From: Streptomyces sp. L2
Lineage (GTDB): Bacteria; Actinomycetota; Actinomycetes; Streptomycetales; Streptomycetaceae
Reading direction: 5' to 3'
Assembly: GCF_004124325.1 (NCBI RefSeq)
Contig: NZ_QBDT01000001.1
Location: forward strand, 5,146,001-5,210,000
DNA: 64,000 bases
Under the pieces are notes generated by a model. The model was not told the DNA's origin. It saw only the letters and a program-made list of their open reading frames with translations, and did not search any database. Positions 45,194 through 54,396 of this stretch are shown here, piece after piece (the first letter of the stretch is position 1; the number at the start of each line of letters is the position of its first letter). A program made the translations under genes and the position numbers.

Positions 45194-46345
45194 GTGACAC
45201 GCGAGACGGTGCGTATCGCCATGAACGGCGTGACCGGACGCATGGGGTACCGCCAGCACCTCGTCCGGTCGATCCTGGCCCTGCGCGAACAGGGCGGCCT
45301 CGCCCTCGGCGACGGCACCGTGCTGTGGCCCGAACCGATCCTTCTCGGCCGCCGCGAGCACGCCCTGCGGGAGATCGCCCGCCGGCACGGCCTGGAGCAC
45401 GTCTCCACCGACCTGGACGCCGTCCTCGCCGACCCCACCGTCCACGTCTACTTCGACGCCCAGGTCACCTCCGCCCGCGAGGAGGCCCTCAGGAAGGCGA
45501 TCGCGGCCGGCAAGCACGTCTACACCGAGAAGCCGACCGCGACCGGCCTGGACGGAGCCCTGGAACTGGCCCGCCTGGCCCACGCCGGGGGCGTCCGGCA
45601 CGGAGTCGTCCAGGACAAGCTCTTCCTGCCCGGCCTGCTGAAGCTGCGGCGCCTCGTCGACGGCGGCTTCTTCGGCCGGATCCTCTCCGTCCGCGGCGAG
45701 TTCGGCTACTGGGTGTTCGAGGGCGACTGGCAGCAGGCCCAGCGGCCCTCGTGGAACTACCGCGCCGAGGACGGCGGCGGCATCGTCGCCGACATGTTCC
45801 CGCACTGGGAGTACGTCCTGCGCGAACTGTTCGGCCGCGTCACCTCCGTCCAGGCCCTCACCGCCACCCACATCCCGCGCCGCCGGGACGAGCGAGGCAG
45901 GCCGTACGACGCCACCGCCGACGACGCGGCCTACGGCGTCTTCGAACTCGAAGGCGGCGCCGTCGCCCAGATCAACTCCTCCTGGGCGGTCCGCGTCCAC
46001 CGCGACGAACTCGTCGAGTTCCAGGTCGACGGCACCGAGGGCTCGGCGGTCGCGGGCCTGCGCGGCTGCCGCGCCCAGCACCGCTCGGCGACCTCCAGAC
46101 CGGTCTGGGACCCGGACGTCCCGGCCGCCGAGGTCTTCCGCGACCAGTGGCAGGACGTCCCGGACAACGGCACCTTCGACAACGCCTTCAAGGTCCAGTG
46201 GGAGCTGTTCCTGCGGCACGTTCACGCCGGCACCCCGTACCACTGGGACCTGCTGGCCGGCGCACGCGGCGTCCAACTCGCCGAGCTGGGCCTGAGATCC
46301 GCCGCCGAAGGCCGCCGTATCGAGGTCCCGGAGGTCACGCTGTGA
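45194..46345 (+). CDS. Gfo/Idh/MocA-family oxidoreductase
   Basis: A 383-residue NAD(P)-dependent sugar dehydrogenase. The dinucleotide fold starts RIAMNGVTGRMGY, with the family's EKP motif in HVYTEKPTATG. A catalytic-type motif is in ADMFPHWEYVLRELFG, and the C-terminal sheet (AQINSSWAVRVHRDELVEFQVDGTEG) is complete. It probably oxidises a sugar or cyclitol hydroxyl. First gene of a three-gene coupled operon. The GTG has GGAAGGGG upstream. Confidence 0.92.
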   Translation: MTRETVRIAMNGVTGRMGYRQHLVRSILALREQGGLALGDGTVLWPEPILLGRREHALREIARRHGLEHVSTDLDAVLADPTVHVYFDAQVTSAREEALRKAIAAGKHVYTEKPTATGLDGALELARLAHAGGVRHGVVQDKLFLPGLLKLRRLVDGGFFGRILSVRGEFGYWVFEGDWQQAQRPSWNYRAEDGGGIVADMFPHWEYVLRELFGRVTSVQALTATHIPRRRDERGRPYDATADDAAYGVFELEGGAVAQINSSWAVRVHRDELVEFQVDGTEGSAVAGLRGCRAQHRSATSRPVWDPDVPAAEVFRDQWQDVPDNGTFDNAFKVQWELFLRHVHAGTPYHWDLLAGARGVQLAELGLRSAAEGRRIEVPEVTL

Positions 46346-47490
46346 GCATCCGGCTCCCGGACGGCACCGGCGCATGGCGCGCCTACGAGCCGCGCGGCGC
46401 ACCCCTCGCCCTCACCCCCGGCGCCCCCCTCACCTCCCGTACGGTCTTCGCGGCGGCCCACGTCGTGGCCGACCCGTACGCCGACACCACCCCCGACGGC
46501 CCCGCCGCCGTCGACTGGGACGCCACCCTCGCCTTCCGCCGCCACCTGTGGTCCCACGGGCTCGGCGTCGCGGAGGCGATGGACACCGCCCAGCGCGGCA
46601 TGGGCCTGGACTGGGCCGGCGCGGCCGAGTTGATCCGGCGCAGCGCCGCCGAGGCCGCCGCCGTGGGCGGCCGTATCGCCTGCGGAGCCGGCACCGACCA
46701 GATCACGTCGGGCTCGACGGCCGAGGTCCGCGCCGCCTACGAGGAACAGCTCGCCGTCGTCGAGGAGTCGGGCGCGCAGGCCGTCCTGCTGGCCTCCCGC
46801 GCCCTGGCCCGCGCCGCCACCGGCCCCGACGAGTACCTGGAGGTCTACGGCCACCTCCTGCGCCAGGCCGCCAGGCCGGTCGTCCTGCACTGGCTGGGAC
46901 CGATGTTCGACCCGGCGCTGGAGGGCTACTGGGGCTCGCCAGACCTGGACGCGGCGACCGGCACCGTCCTGGACCTCATCGACGCGCACCCCGGCAAGGT
47001 CGACGGGATCAAGATGTCCCTGCTGGACGCCCGGCGCGAGACCGACCTGCGCCGGCGCCTCCCCGAGGGCGTGCGCTGCTACACCGGCGACGACTTCCAC
47101 TACCCCGAGCTGATCGCGGGCGACGACCAGGGCTTCAGCCACGCCCTGCTCGGCGTCTTCGACCCACTGGGCCCCCTGGCGGCCGGGGCCGTACGCGCCC
47201 TGGACACCGGCGACACCGCGACCTTCCGGGAACTCCTCGACCCCACAGTCGAGTTGTCCCGGCACCTGTTCCGGGCACCGACCCGCTACTACAAGACGGG
47301 CGTGGTCCTCCTGGCCTGGCTGGCCGGCCACCAGGGCCACTTCACGATGATCGGCGGCCTGCAGTCGGCGCGCTCGCTGCCCCACCTCGCCCGGGCGTAC
47401 GAACTCGCCGACACCCTGGGCCTGTTCCCGGATCCGGACCTGGCCGAGGCCCGGATGAGGATCCTGCTGTCGCTGTACGGAGGGATGTGA
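46342..47490 (+). CDS. DUF993 protein, dihydrodipicolinate-synthase-like aldolase fold
   Basis: A 382-residue DUF993 protein related to the DHDPS/N-acetylneuraminate lyase barrel. A lysine at the Schiff-base position is present, K224 in VDGIKMSLLD. The catalytic tyrosine of DHDPS (YNVP motif) is replaced by histidine, H183 in VLHWLGP, and the GTTGE loop is changed, so the substrate must differ. It probably cleaves or condenses a keto-acid or keto-sugar. GTG 46342 overlaps the dehydrogenase stop and has GGAGGTC upstream. Confidence 0.88.
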   Translation: MSIRLPDGTGAWRAYEPRGAPLALTPGAPLTSRTVFAAAHVVADPYADTTPDGPAAVDWDATLAFRRHLWSHGLGVAEAMDTAQRGMGLDWAGAAELIRRSAAEAAAVGGRIACGAGTDQITSGSTAEVRAAYEEQLAVVEESGAQAVLLASRALARAATGPDEYLEVYGHLLRQAARPVVLHWLGPMFDPALEGYWGSPDLDAATGTVLDLIDAHPGKVDGIKMSLLDARRETDLRRRLPEGVRCYTGDDFHYPELIAGDDQGFSHALLGVFDPLGPLAAGAVRALDTGDTATFRELLDPTVELSRHLFRAPTRYYKTGVVLLAWLAGHQGHFTMIGGLQSARSLPHLARAYELADTLGLFPDPDLAEARMRILLSLYGGM

Positions 47491-48335
47491 TGAGTGCGGA
47501 CCCGGCACCGGAGCGCTTCTCCGTCAACCAGATGACGGTGAAGCAGCTCTCCCTCCCCGAACTCGCCGACGCCTGCGCCGAGTCCGGCGTACGCGGGGTC
47601 GGCCTGTGGCGCGAGCCGGTCCGGCGCTACGGCGTCGAGGCGGCGGCCGAGCTGATGCGGGACTCCGGTCTGACCGTCACCACCCTGTGCCGGGGCGGCT
47701 TCCTCACCGCGGACGACCCCGTGGAGCGGCAGGAGGCCCTCGGCGACAACCACGCGGCGATCGACGAGGCCGCCACCCTCGGGACCGGCACCCTGATCCT
47801 GGTCTCCGGCGGCCTGCCCGTGTTCGGCAAGGACCTCCACGGAGCCCGTGAACGCGTCGCCGACGCGCTCGCCGTCCTCGCGCCGTACGCCGCGGACCGC
47901 GGGGTCCGCCTCGCGATCGAGCCGCTGCACCCGATGTACGCCGCCGACCGCTGCGTCGTCTCCACCCTCGCCCAGGCCCTGGACCTCGCGGAACGCTTCC
48001 CCGCCGGCCAGGTCGGCGTCGCCGTCGACACCTACCACGTCTGGTGGGACGACCGGGCCCCCGCCCAGATCGCCCGCGCCGGTGCGGCGGGCCGCATCCA
48101 CGCCTTCCAACTCGCCGACTGGACCGTCCCCCTGCCCGCGGGCGTCCTCAACGGCCGCGGTCAGCTCGGCGACGGCACGATCGACCTGCGCGCGTGGAAG
48201 GAGCACGTGGACGCCGCCGGCTACACCGGCCCCATCGAAGTCGAACTGTTCAACGAGGAGTTGTGGACCCGCGACGGCAGGGAGGTCCTGACGGAAACGG
48301 TCGAGCGGTACGTGACGCACGTGGGCCGACGATGA
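47490..48335 (+). CDS. Sugar phosphate isomerase/epimerase family protein (TIM barrel)
   Basis: A 281-residue xylose-isomerase-like barrel. Motifs: FSVNQMTVKQLSLPELADACAESG, LAIEPLHPMY (metal Glu), GVAVDTYHVWWD, HAFQLADW and the terminal IEVELFNEELW. It starts on the last base of the DUF993 stop (TGATG) with GGAGGGATG upstream, so the operon is fully coupled. Likely isomerises the keto-sugar made by the MocA enzyme. Its final codons are the first unit of a tandem repeat. Confidence 0.9.
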   Translation: MSADPAPERFSVNQMTVKQLSLPELADACAESGVRGVGLWREPVRRYGVEAAAELMRDSGLTVTTLCRGGFLTADDPVERQEALGDNHAAIDEAATLGTGTLILVSGGLPVFGKDLHGARERVADALAVLAPYAADRGVRLAIEPLHPMYAADRCVVSTLAQALDLAERFPAGQVGVAVDTYHVWWDDRAPAQIARAGAAGRIHAFQLADWTVPLPAGVLNGRGQLGDGTIDLRAWKEHVDAAGYTGPIEVELFNEELWTRDGREVLTETVERYVTHVGRR

Positions 48336-48496
48336 CGTGGAGGGCACCGTGGCGGCATGCAGGCCCGCCCCACGGGACGCACGTGGGCCGGTGATGACGT
48401 GGAGGGCACCGTGGCGGCATGTAGGCCCGCCTCATGGGACGGACGTGGGCCGGTGATGGCGTGGAGGGGGCTGTGGCGGCACGCCGGCCCGTCCCG
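48314..48496. repeat. 62-base tandem repeat, three copies, seeded in the isomerase 3' end
   Basis: Units start at 48314, 48376 and 48438 (GACG(C/G)ACGTGGGCCG core), 62 bases each. Copy 1 contains the last seven codons and the stop of the isomerase gene; copies 2 and 3 continue through the spacer toward the convergent kinase gene. Copies 1 and 2 are about 90% identical; copy 3 is more diverged. Confidence 0.85.
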
Positions 48497-48517
48497 ACCG
48501 GCGCGGGAACCGCTGGT

Positions 48518-49423
48518 TCAGCGCAGCTTCTCGACCTCGGCCGCCGTCGGGTACGACTCCTGCGCGCCCCGCTTCGTGACCGCCGCCGCACCCACCCGGG
48601 CCGCGTAGCCGGCCGCCTCCCGGAGCGGGGCCCCCGCGCCCAGGCGCCAGGCCAGGGCGGCCGTGAACGCGTCGCCCGCACCCGTGGTGTCCACCGCGTC
48701 CACCTCCGGCGACGGCACCCGGGTCACCTCGGCGCCGTCGCAGACCAGCGCGCCCCGTGCGCCCAGTGTGACGACCACCGAACGCGGGCCCTTGGCGAGC
48801 AGCAGCCGGGCCCAGTCCGCCGGGTCCTCGCTGACGAGGGCCCCGCCGAGGATCACCCGGGCCTCGTGCTCGTTGACGACCAGCGGATCGCAGGCGGCCA
48901 GCACTTCGGTGGGGAGCGGGCGGGGCGGGGAGGGGTTCAGCACGAACCGGCTGTCCTCGGGCAGGTTCCGCACGACCTCGACGACCGTCTCCAGCGGGAT
49001 CTCCAGCTGCGCGGAGATGACGTGGGAGGCGTACAGCAGGCTGCCCGCCACCCGGATGTCCTCCGGCGCGAGGCGGGCGTTGGCGCCGGGCGACACCACG
49101 ATGCTGTTGTCGCCGGAGGGGTCGACGGTGATGAGGGCGACGCCCGTCGGCACGCCGCCCACCAGGACGCCCACCGTGTCCGCCCCGGCCGAGCGGAGCG
49201 AGTCGAGCAGCAGCCGGCCGTGGTCGTCGTCGCCGACCCGGGCCAGCAGCGCCGTACGCGCCCCGAGGCGGGCGGCGGCGACGGCCTGGTTGGCGCCCTT
49301 CCCGCCCGCGTGCACGGCCAGGTCCCCACCGAGCACGGTCTCACCGGCACCCGGCCGCCGCTCGACACCCACCACCAGGTCCGCATTGGCCGACCCGACG
49401 ACCAACAGGTCGTAGTCGAACAT
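48518..49423 (-). CDS. rbsK: Ribokinase
   Basis: A 301-residue PfkB-family sugar kinase. N-terminal signature GGKGANQAVAAARLG and C-terminal DTTGAGDAFTAALAW with the catalytic Asp. Residues NEHEARV and the anion-hole loop fit ribokinases. No ribose transporter is adjacent; it is convergent with the MocA operon and may phosphorylate a sugar of the same pathway or simply ribose. Start at 49423 gives MFDYDLLVVGSANADL. Confidence 0.92.
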   Translation of the reverse strand: MFDYDLLVVGSANADLVVGVERRPGAGETVLGGDLAVHAGGKGANQAVAAARLGARTALLARVGDDDHGRLLLDSLRSAGADTVGVLVGGVPTGVALITVDPSGDNSIVVSPGANARLAPEDIRVAGSLLYASHVISAQLEIPLETVVEVVRNLPEDSRFVLNPSPPRPLPTEVLAACDPLVVNEHEARVILGGALVSEDPADWARLLLAKGPRSVVVTLGARGALVCDGAEVTRVPSPEVDAVDTTGAGDAFTAALAWRLGAGAPLREAAGYAARVGAAAVTKRGAQESYPTAAEVEKLR

Positions 49424-49464
49424 GCACCCACCCACTCCCGTCACCGCCGAAGCCGGCCCGACCA

Positions 49465-49962
49465 TCAGATCAGGAACACGAAGGCCAGGGCCAGCAGTGT
49501 GCCGAGGGCGACGAGCCCGCCGACGATCCCGGCAGCGATCGCGCCCTTCACAACGGCCGGCCTCGCCTCGCGCCAGCCCAGCTCGCGGGCCACGCCCCGG
49601 ATCAGGCGGTGGCCGTCGGCGGACGAGAAACGGTACGGCTCGCCGCCGTCCGCGCCGCGGGAGGTGACGACGACGTACACGCTCCGCCCGGAGGTCACCT
49701 TCGTGGTCCGCTGCTGCCCGTCCGGGCCGGCCACCCGGCGGCCGGACGACCGGACGACGTCGGTCATCGTGAAGTCCCGCTCCCGCGGGCGCAGCACGAC
49801 GCGGTACGTGTGCGTCTGCGGATACCGGCCGCGGACGCCGACGACGAGGTCGAACCCCTGGCCCGTCCGGGTCATGCGGTACGGCGTGTTCGCGACGGCC
49901 GTCTCGACGCGGGACTGGAACTCCCGGACGGTGTCGGCGCTGTTGGCTGCGGTCACGGGCAC
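49465..49962 (-). CDS. Membrane-anchored protein of unknown function
   Basis: A 165-residue protein with a soluble, mixed N-terminal domain (beta-strand rich, about 1-125) and one C-terminal membrane helix (VKGAIAAGIVGGLVALGTLLALAFVFLI). No family recognised. It is divergent from the helicase gene, only 47 bases apart. Neither start has a clear ribosome site, so leaderless transcripts are likely. Confidence 0.7.
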   Translation of the reverse strand: MPVTAANSADTVREFQSRVETAVANTPYRMTRTGQGFDLVVGVRGRYPQTHTYRVVLRPRERDFTMTDVVRSSGRRVAGPDGQQRTTKVTSGRSVYVVVTSRGADGGEPYRFSSADGHRLIRGVARELGWREARPAVVKGAIAAGIVGGLVALGTLLALAFVFLI

Positions 49963-50009
49963 GCACAGTAACAGTGCTCGTTGTCAGTCCTCGCCGGTAC
50001 CGTCGGATC

Positions 50010-52286
50010 ATGGCTCAGGAGGCGGGGAGTTCCACGGGTGGCGAGCGGCGGTTCGCGGTGCTCGAAGGTGTGCTGGAGAGAGTCACCTACGCCAATGAGG
50101 AGAACGGGTACACCGTCGCCCGGGTGGACACGGGGAGGGGCGGCGGGGATCTGCTCACCGTCGTCGGGGCGCTGCTGGGCGCGCAGGTGGGGGAGTCGCT
50201 GCGGATGGAGGGGCGCTGGGGCTCCCACCCGCAGTACGGCAAGCAGTTCCTGGTGGAGAACTACACGACGGTGCTGCCCGCCACCGTGCAGGGCATCCGG
50301 CGCTATCTCGGCTCCGGGCTGGTCAAGGGCATCGGGCCGGTCTTCGCCGACCGCATCACCCAGCACTTCGGGCTGGACACCCTGCGGATCATCGAGGAGG
50401 AGCCCAAGCGGCTCATCGAGGTGCCGGGGCTCGGGCCGAAGCGCACGAAGAAGATCGCCGACGCCTGGGAGGAGCAGAAGGCGATCAAGGAGGTCATGCT
50501 CTTCCTGCAGACCGTGGAGGTGTCGACCTCCATCGCCGTGCGCATCTACAAGAAGTACGGAGACGCCTCCATCTCCGTCGTGAAGAACCAGCCGTACCGG
50601 CTCGCGGCCGACGTCTGGGGCATCGGCTTCCTCACCGCCGACAAGATCGCCCAGTCGGTGGGGATTCCTCACGACAGCTCCGAGCGGGTCAAGGCCGGGC
50701 TCCAGTACGCCCTGTCGCAGGCCACCGACCAGGGGCACTGCTACCTCCCCGAGGAGCGGCTGATCGCCGACGCGGTGAAGCTGCTCCAGGTCGACACCGG
50801 TCTGGTCATCGAGTGCCTCGCTGCGCTGGCCGAGCCGGGGGAGGAGGGGGAGGAGCCGGGGGTCGTACGGGAGAAGGTGCCGGGCGGCGACGGGGGAGAG
50901 CCGGTCACGGCCGTGTACCTCGTGCCGTTCCACCGGGCCGAGCTGTCCCTGGCCGGGCAGGTGCTGCGGCTGCTGCGTACCGGCGAGGACCGGATGCCCG
51001 CCTTCCGGGACGTGGACTGGAGCAAGGCGCTCGGCTGGCTGAAGTCCCGTACCGGCGCCGACCTCGCCCCGGAGCAGGAGGCGGCCGTACGGCTGGCGCT
51101 GAGCGAGAAGGTGGCCGTGCTGACCGGCGGGCCCGGCTGCGGCAAGTCCTTCACCGTGCGCTCGATCGTGGAGCTGGCCCGCGCCAAGCGCGCCAAGGTG
51201 CTGCTCGCCGCGCCCACCGGCCGCGCCGCCAAGCGGCTGGCCGAGCTGACCGGCGCCGAGGCGTCCACCGTGCACCGGCTGCTGGAGCTGAAGCCCGGCG
51301 GGGACGCGGCCTACGACCGGGACCGGCCGCTGGAGGCCGACCTGGTGGTCGTCGACGAGGCGTCCATGCTGGACCTGCTGCTCGCCAACAAGCTGGTCAA
51401 GGCCATACCGCCGGGCGCGCACCTGCTGTTCGTGGGGGACGTGGACCAGCTGCCCAGCGTCGGGGCGGGGGAGGTGCTGCGGGACCTGCTCGCCGAGGGC
51501 GGCCCGGTGCCGGCGGTCCGGCTGACGCGGGTGTTCCGGCAGGCCCAGCAGTCGGGCGTGGTGACCAACGCGCACCGGATCAACGCCGGTCACCATCCGC
51601 TCACCGACGGACTGAAGGACTTCTTCCTCTTCGTCGAGGACGACACCGAGGAGGCCGGCCGGCTCACCGTGGACGTGGCCGCGCGGCGGCTGCCCGCCCG
51701 GTTCGGGCTCGACCCGCGCCGCGACGTGCAGGTACTCGCGCCCATGCACCGCGGCCCGGCCGGCGCCGGTACCCTCAACGGCCTGCTCCAGCAGGCCATC
51801 ACCCCGGGCCGGCCGGACGTCCCGGAGAAGCGGTTCGGCGGGCGCGTCTTCCGTGTCGGCGACAAGGTCACCCAGATCCGTAACAATTACGAGAAAGGGA
51901 CGAACGGTGTCTTCAACGGCACCGTGGGCGTGGTCACCTCGCTCGACCAGTTCGAGCAGCGCCTGACCGTGCTGACGGACGAGGACGAGGAGGTGCCGTA
52001 CGAGTTCGATGAACTGGACGAACTGGCGCACGCGTACGCGGTGACCATCCACCGCTCGCAGGGCAGCGAGTACCCGGCGGTGGTCATCCCGGTCACCACG
52101 GGCGCGTGGATGATGCTGCAGCGGAACCTGCTGTACACGGCGGTCACCCGGGCGAAACAGCTCGTCGTGCTCGTCGGTTCGCGCAAGGCGATCGGGCAGG
52201 CGGTGCGCACGGTGTCGGCCGGACGGCGCTGCACGGCCCTCGACTTCAGGCTCATCGCGAAAAATGATCGATCAAACGAGTCATGA
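50010..52286 (+). CDS. RecD2-like ATP-dependent DNA helicase
   Basis: A 758-residue SF1B helicase of the RecD2 (RecD-like) group, which acts in DNA repair without RecBC. It has a long N-terminal OB/HhH region (VPGLGPKRTKKIADAWEE), Walker A GGPGCGKS at 373-380, motif II VVVDEASM, motif III LLFVGDVDQLPSVG, motif V-VI TIHRSQGSEYPAV and YTAVTRAK. The open frame extends 12 codons upstream, but ATG 50010 starts the conserved part; no ribosome site is visible. Confidence 0.93.
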   Translation: MAQEAGSSTGGERRFAVLEGVLERVTYANEENGYTVARVDTGRGGGDLLTVVGALLGAQVGESLRMEGRWGSHPQYGKQFLVENYTTVLPATVQGIRRYLGSGLVKGIGPVFADRITQHFGLDTLRIIEEEPKRLIEVPGLGPKRTKKIADAWEEQKAIKEVMLFLQTVEVSTSIAVRIYKKYGDASISVVKNQPYRLAADVWGIGFLTADKIAQSVGIPHDSSERVKAGLQYALSQATDQGHCYLPEERLIADAVKLLQVDTGLVIECLAALAEPGEEGEEPGVVREKVPGGDGGEPVTAVYLVPFHRAELSLAGQVLRLLRTGEDRMPAFRDVDWSKALGWLKSRTGADLAPEQEAAVRLALSEKVAVLTGGPGCGKSFTVRSIVELARAKRAKVLLAAPTGRAAKRLAELTGAEASTVHRLLELKPGGDAAYDRDRPLEADLVVVDEASMLDLLLANKLVKAIPPGAHLLFVGDVDQLPSVGAGEVLRDLLAEGGPVPAVRLTRVFRQAQQSGVVTNAHRINAGHHPLTDGLKDFFLFVEDDTEEAGRLTVDVAARRLPARFGLDPRRDVQVLAPMHRGPAGAGTLNGLLQQAITPGRPDVPEKRFGGRVFRVGDKVTQIRNNYEKGTNGVFNGTVGVVTSLDQFEQRLTVLTDEDEEVPYEFDELDELAHAYAVTIHRSQGSEYPAVVIPVTTGAWMMLQRNLLYTAVTRAKQLVVLVGSRKAIGQAVRTVSAGRRCTALDFRLIAKNDRSNES

Positions 52287-52336
52287 AGGTCACAGAGCAC
52301 TTCCGGTAGCCCCGCAAAGGGGGCAGGATGAGCAGG

Positions 52337-52359
52337 TTGGCGGCACTGAGTGCCGCCAA
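52337..52359. promoter_or_regulatory. Perfect inverted repeat between helicase and citrate synthase genes
   Basis: An 11-bp perfect palindrome (ttggcggcact/agtgccgccaa) around one central G, 50 bases after the helicase stop and 106 before the citA start. It could be a terminator of the helicase gene (10-bp stem, three-base loop) or an operator of citA. The rest of the 178-base spacer shows no other clear signal. Confidence 0.55.
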
Positions 52360-52464
52360 TAGGCCCAATGGTCGACCCCGAGTGCACTCTCCTGAGCCAA
52401 ATGGGGGATGGTAGAGACAGTCAGGGCACCTCGAAGATGAGGCACTACGTCGGTGAGGGAAGAC

Positions 52465-53738
<1,274 letters not shown>

Positions 53739-53754
<16 letters not shown>

Positions 53755-53831
53755 GCCTCGCTGGTCGAGGTTTGCTGACCGTCGCCGGTCGGGGCCCCTG
53801 GCCCTTGCCGGTCGAGGCCCGCCGACCTTCG
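53739..53831. repeat. 24-base tandem repeat seeded in the citA 3' end, four copies
   Basis: GGTCGAGG-type units begin at 53739 (coding, VEAR and stop), 53763, 53787 and 53810. Period is 24, 24 and 23 bases. The last copy merges with a small hairpin (gccgacc/ggtcggc, 53821-53838). Confidence 0.8.
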
Positions 53832-53855
53832 GGTCGGCGCACACAGCGAAAAGAA

Positions 53856-53907
53856 GAAGGCGCCCCGGTCGCCAGTCCCCCCACGGGCCGACGACAGGGG
53901 CGCCTTC
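53856..53907. terminator. Terminator hairpin downstream of citA
   Basis: Perfect 11-bp stem (gaaggcgcccc/ggggcgccttc) with a 30-base loop, 102 bases after the citA stop. Confidence 0.6.
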
Positions 53908-53983
53908 CCATGTCCCGGTACGGATTCCCCCCACGGGATCCGGCCGGGCGCTCGGAGAGGACAGCGCCTGAATTCGCTGTCTG

Positions 53984-54009
53984 AGCACGACGGGCGGACC
54001 CGCCGTGCT
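53984..54009. terminator. Hairpin in the citA-copA spacer
   Basis: Arms agcacgacggg and cccgccgtgct, ten pairs with one mismatch, loop cgga. GC-rich, terminator-like in either direction. Confidence 0.5.
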
Positions 54010-54248
54010 CCAGTGATGCGGTGCGAGGTGCCGGGACAGCGCACGCAGGGAGGGCCGCTCAAAGCTTCCCGGTGTACGTGCCCCGGCAACGCATCTCTGA
54101 GGAAGTCCCCCAAGACATCCCCAGATGCCAGTCAGCGCCCCCCAAGACGCCGAACTGACATCGCCAACTTAGACCTTCGAACCCCTTCGATGGTTACGTT
54201 CGCATCACTGTGATCTGCGTCTCTTGCATGTGTCCGTTAGATACGCAA

Positions 54249-54274
54249 GAGCCCCGATACGGTGATCAGGGCTC
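54249..54274. terminator. Hairpin downstream of copA
   Basis: Inverted repeat gagccc/gggctc spaced by 14 bases, followed on the minus strand by TTGCG. It lies 123 bases past the copA stop and is a plausible terminator. Confidence 0.4.
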
Positions 54275-54396
54275 CCAGCGTAAGGATGATGCGCGAGCCT
54301 TGTGAAGAGCTTATGTGAGGCGCGCGCAGGACTCTAGGGGGACTCTTACATCGCCTGGGACGAACTCGGGAAGTCCTCCGGGCGATTCGGGCGATT

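Larger units (their letters stand above)
53908..54396. other. Long spacer between convergent citA and copA
   Basis: About 490 bases with no supported gene. It contains two further hairpins (separately listed). The region 54150-54300 is distinctly AT-richer than the rest of the window. I see no open frame with Streptomyces codon bias and no recognised RNA. Confidence 0.5.

Noticed and set aside
53755..54396. Possible small ORFs or an RNA gene after citA
   Set aside because: Frames are explained by the citA repeats and hairpins; no recognised RNA fold.
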